From: Natronorubrum bangense
Lineage (GTDB): Archaea > Halobacteriota > Halobacteria > Halobacteriales > Natrialbaceae
Length of the DNA: 64,000 bases
Direction: 5' to 3'
Assembly: GCF_004799645.1 (NCBI RefSeq)
Contig: NZ_CP031305.1
Coordinates: 2,914,001-2,978,000, forward strand
The notes under the pieces are model-generated. The model was not told the DNA's origin. It ran no database searches and worked only from the letters and a program-made list of their open reading frames with translations. The position numbers were made by a program, and so were the translations under genes. This document shows, piece after piece, positions 62,901-64,000 of this stretch. How positions within the stretch are numbered: position 1 is the first letter of the stretch; the number at the start of each line of letters is the position of its first letter.

Positions 62901-63397
62901 CCGATGCCGAACCGACACAGGTCCGGCTCCGGTACACGCTCGAGCACGAACTCGACGAGATCCGGTCGACCTACGAGAACGCGGTCGTGACGACCGAGGG
63001 CACGATTCCCCGACTCGAGGTCGTCGCTGACGATATGCTCGAGTCGGTGTTTCGGAATCTATTGACGAACGCGATCGAACACAACGACACGGAGATTCCA
63101 GTGGTAACGGTGTCTGCGAGTATAGAAGGCGACGACGTCGAGATCCAGATCGCAGACAACGGGCCGGGTATCCCCGACGAACGCAAGGAGACGATCTTCG
63201 AGGAGGGTGAGAAGGGCCTCGAGAGTCAAGGGACCGGGCTGGGGCTGTATCTGGTCCAAACGCTCGTCGATCGGTACGGAGGGGACGTCTGGGTCACGGA
63301 TAGAACGGAGCGATGGGCCACAGATGAGCGGACACAGGCCGGCGACGAGACGGTCACGGGTAGCGTGTTCGCCGTTCGGTTGCCGATCGCGCGGTGA
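59903..63397 (+). CDS. Multi-PAS/GAF histidine kinase with degenerate receiver domain
   Basis: 1164 residues, no membrane helix. Order: receiver-like domain (1-128), GAF (about 140-300; VAGxx-type EEIDAAVCETFVDAEPYVFA), about five PAS/PAC units (310-430, 440-555, 560-685, 690-800, 805-930), HisKA with VVRHDIRNDLQLVLAYAEML (His945) and HATPase (NLLTNAIEHND, DNGPGIPDE, GTGLGLYLV). In the receiver the acidic triad (HVDDDV) remains, but the phospho-accepting Asp is Ala57 (DWVAAAY instead of DxVxxDY) and the conserved Lys is gone. It lies between menD and menB on the same strand; a redox or oxygen stimulus would fit the context but is inference. Confidence 0.88.
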   Translation: MAAAIRVLHVDDDVGRLERTATRLESMDDRIAVRSTTDPADALELLQDGGIDWVAAAYRLHGTDGIDLLTSVREIEPTCPFLLYTGHGSEEVASAAIAADVTEYLSFDDETDESDQLARTLIDAVEQRSATRQAPNYERVAALVRSVQSKLVRATSHEEIDAAVCETFVDAEPYVFAWIGEYRETDERIVPRASAGLEPEYLTGIDIRADDTATGQGPTGLAVQTRSLQVVQDLEADPAYEPWREDALERGYRASAAVPLVHENRCYGVLNVYADQTGVFEPDEQAMLAELGETIAHAHHRVQLQNRYEAQYQELFEEAPVMVALTRTETEHGGPVIDDCNRRFARKLGYAREELCGRPLATVHADPSAATIVNGGHERAREGESVTETRVLITRDGNRLSTQFQSTPRRDATGETIGTHALFVDITDQKRAQGVLSQAAAMEASMDGIAIFDEDESYVYVNQAHVDIYGYDDREAFTDTSWRTRFPDEEIERFEADVFPALVEDGKWRGEATGIRADGTTFPQELSLAQLEDGRVVSVVRDITERRERQRKLERSRERLRVLFDRSPDAIFVHDTDGSIVDVNDRATTDLGYSRTELLSLSIDDIEIGDDLEELRELWTTMDVGKTATIQGRHRRKDGSTYPVEVWISKITLHETDRILALSRDITARKERERERRRQSDLFERAQEIAAIGAWETDLQAERGWWTEQVCRIFGLPAGYEPEPGEGIEQFHPDDQPVIREAFERAVDTGEPYDLELRLGDESDARWVHVRGDPQREDGETVRIRGTIQDITDRKQYEEALEQARDELQQIIDLVPDMLFVKNRKGEYILANETTATYYDCPRSAVEGKTDVELLPDIEQARQFHQDDIAVIDSGEPMYVPEEELTTADGETRILQTTKLPYEVAGTGDAAVLGYARDVTELKEYERQLETQRDNLEVLNQVVRHDIRNDLQLVLAYAEMLEEVVDEAGREYVKQVVASARDAVAITETARDVSEVMLQADAEPTQVRLRYTLEHELDEIRSTYENAVVTTEGTIPRLEVVADDMLESVFRNLLTNAIEHNDTEIPVVTVSASIEGDDVEIQIADNGPGIPDERKETIFEEGEKGLESQGTGLGLYLVQTLVDRYGGDVWVTDRTERWATDERTQAGDETVTGSVFAVRLPIAR

Positions 63398-63447
63398 GGT
63401 GTCGCCGACACGAACCTATTTCATCCGCTGCGGACCAACTGCGACCA

Positions 63448-64000
63448 ATGGTTTCGGAATGCTTCGATTCGGAACAGTGGGAACCGGTTGCCGACCTGAA
63501 CGACGAGTTCAGGGACATCACCTATCACCGTGCAGTCGACTCCGGAACGGTCCGGATCGCGTTCGACCGCCCCGACGTTCGCAACGCCTTCCGGCCCGGG
63601 ACGGTCGACGAACTCTACGACGCCCTCGATCACGCCAAGCGCCAGACCGACGTGGGCTGTATCCTGCTGACCGGCAACGGTCCCTCATCGAAAGACGGCG
63701 GCTGGGCGTTCTGTTCCGGCGGCGACCAGACGATCCGGGGCGAGGACGGCTATCAGTACGAGGGTGATGAGGAGCGTGCCTCCGAGCAGGGCCGACTGCA
63801 TATCCTCGAGGTCCAGCGCCTGATTCGTCACATTCCGAAAGTCGTCGTCTGCGTCGTGCCTGGGTGGGCCGTCGGCGGTGGCCACTCGCTGCACGTCGTC
63901 TGTGATCTCACGCTGGCGAGCGAGGAGCACGCGAAGTTCCTCCAGACCGACCCCGACGTGGCGAGCTACGACGCCGGCTTCGGCTCGGCGTACCTCGCCA
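63448..64000 (+). CDS. menB: 1,4-dihydroxy-2-naphthoyl-CoA synthase, 3'-truncated
   Basis: 184 residues to the window edge. Crotonase fold: VRIAFDRPDVRNAFRPGTVD, the oxyanion-hole segments WAFCSGGDQTIRG and VVPGWAVGGGHSLHVVCDL, and LASEEHAKFLQTDPDVASYD typical of MenB. It closes o-succinylbenzoyl-CoA to the naphthoquinone ring. It continues the menF-menD pathway after the inserted kinase. Confidence 0.92.
   Translation, partial: MVSECFDSEQWEPVADLNDEFRDITYHRAVDSGTVRIAFDRPDVRNAFRPGTVDELYDALDHAKRQTDVGCILLTGNGPSSKDGGWAFCSGGDQTIRGEDGYQYEGDEERASEQGRLHILEVQRLIRHIPKVVVCVVPGWAVGGGHSLHVVCDLTLASEEHAKFLQTDPDVASYDAGFGSAYLA

Noticed and set aside
1-64000. CRISPR arrays, rRNA genes and complete insertion sequences
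   Set aside because: I looked for regularly spaced direct repeats, conserved rRNA segments, transposase motifs and tRNA T-arms on both strands and found none that hold up by eye.

Overview
The window is chromosomal DNA from a haloarchaeon (class Halobacteria; I infer Natrialbales-like, but cannot place it by sequence search). The evidence is GC-rich coding DNA, strongly acidic proteins, haloarchaea-restricted families (HalOD1, PGF-CTERM anchor, Tat lipoproteins, DUF7344-type winged helices), and archaeal information-processing genes (Orc1/Cdc6, GatE, SRP19, Gar1, Rpo11, Dph2, METTL5-like). Many genes have a TATA element about 25-30 nt before the start codon, the usual layout for leaderless haloarchaeal mRNAs; I used this to choose several starts.

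Layout. 0-9.6 kb: the end of a sugar-phosphate isomerase-like gene, a HalOD1 protein, photolyase, a PAP2 phosphatase, a peptide-type solute-binding lipoprotein, and a pterin/folate pair (MptE kinase and a divergent dihydropteroate synthase) with a candidate structured RNA between them, then a degenerate acyl-CoA synthetase. 9.7-12 kb: an orc1/cdc6 gene facing about 1 kb of non-coding DNA with at least six origin-recognition-box-like repeats and a dense CTAG cluster, which I read as a replication origin. 12-16.5 kb: TrmJ-type methyltransferase, a lipoprotein remnant, a zinc-ribbon protein, a divergent EamA transporter/Lrp regulator pair, and two AT-rich micro-membrane proteins. 16.6-24.2 kb: gatE; the vitamin B12 transport locus btuD-btuC and divergent btuF; srp19-gar1; a presenilin homologue. 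24.2-34.5 kb: histidine kinase, cysS, patatin and short-chain dehydrogenase operon, BolA, two bacterial-PH-domain membrane proteins, fumC, a zinc-finger protein.

34.7-42 kb is the most accessory-looking part: a multiply frameshifted protoglobin pseudogene, a DUF5805-tyrosine recombinase pair, a HisG-like protein and a very acidic repeat/coiled-coil protein, an UlaG-like metallohydrolase and a double winged-helix regulator. 42.3-50 kb: dph2, a DUF7139-type membrane protein followed by an actin homologue of the salactin/volactin type, METTL5-like methyltransferase and a MacB-like ABC exporter operon. 50.3-56.4 kb: rhomboid protease (with an apparent 5' frameshift), rpo11, zinc-ribbon membrane protein, hisF, small proteins and a sulfite-oxidase-fold enzyme. 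56.4-64 kb: menaquinone genes menF-menD, then a 1164-residue multi-PAS histidine kinase with a non-phosphorylatable receiver, then menB running off the end.

The strongest leads for something undescribed are the three-hairpin RNA with its own promoter between the folate-type genes (about 6984-7104, minus strand), a pair of inverted-repeat-bounded elements that each begin inside the stop codon of the gene upstream, the origin with its CTAG cluster, and the actin locus with an operator-like inverted repeat abutting its TATA box.
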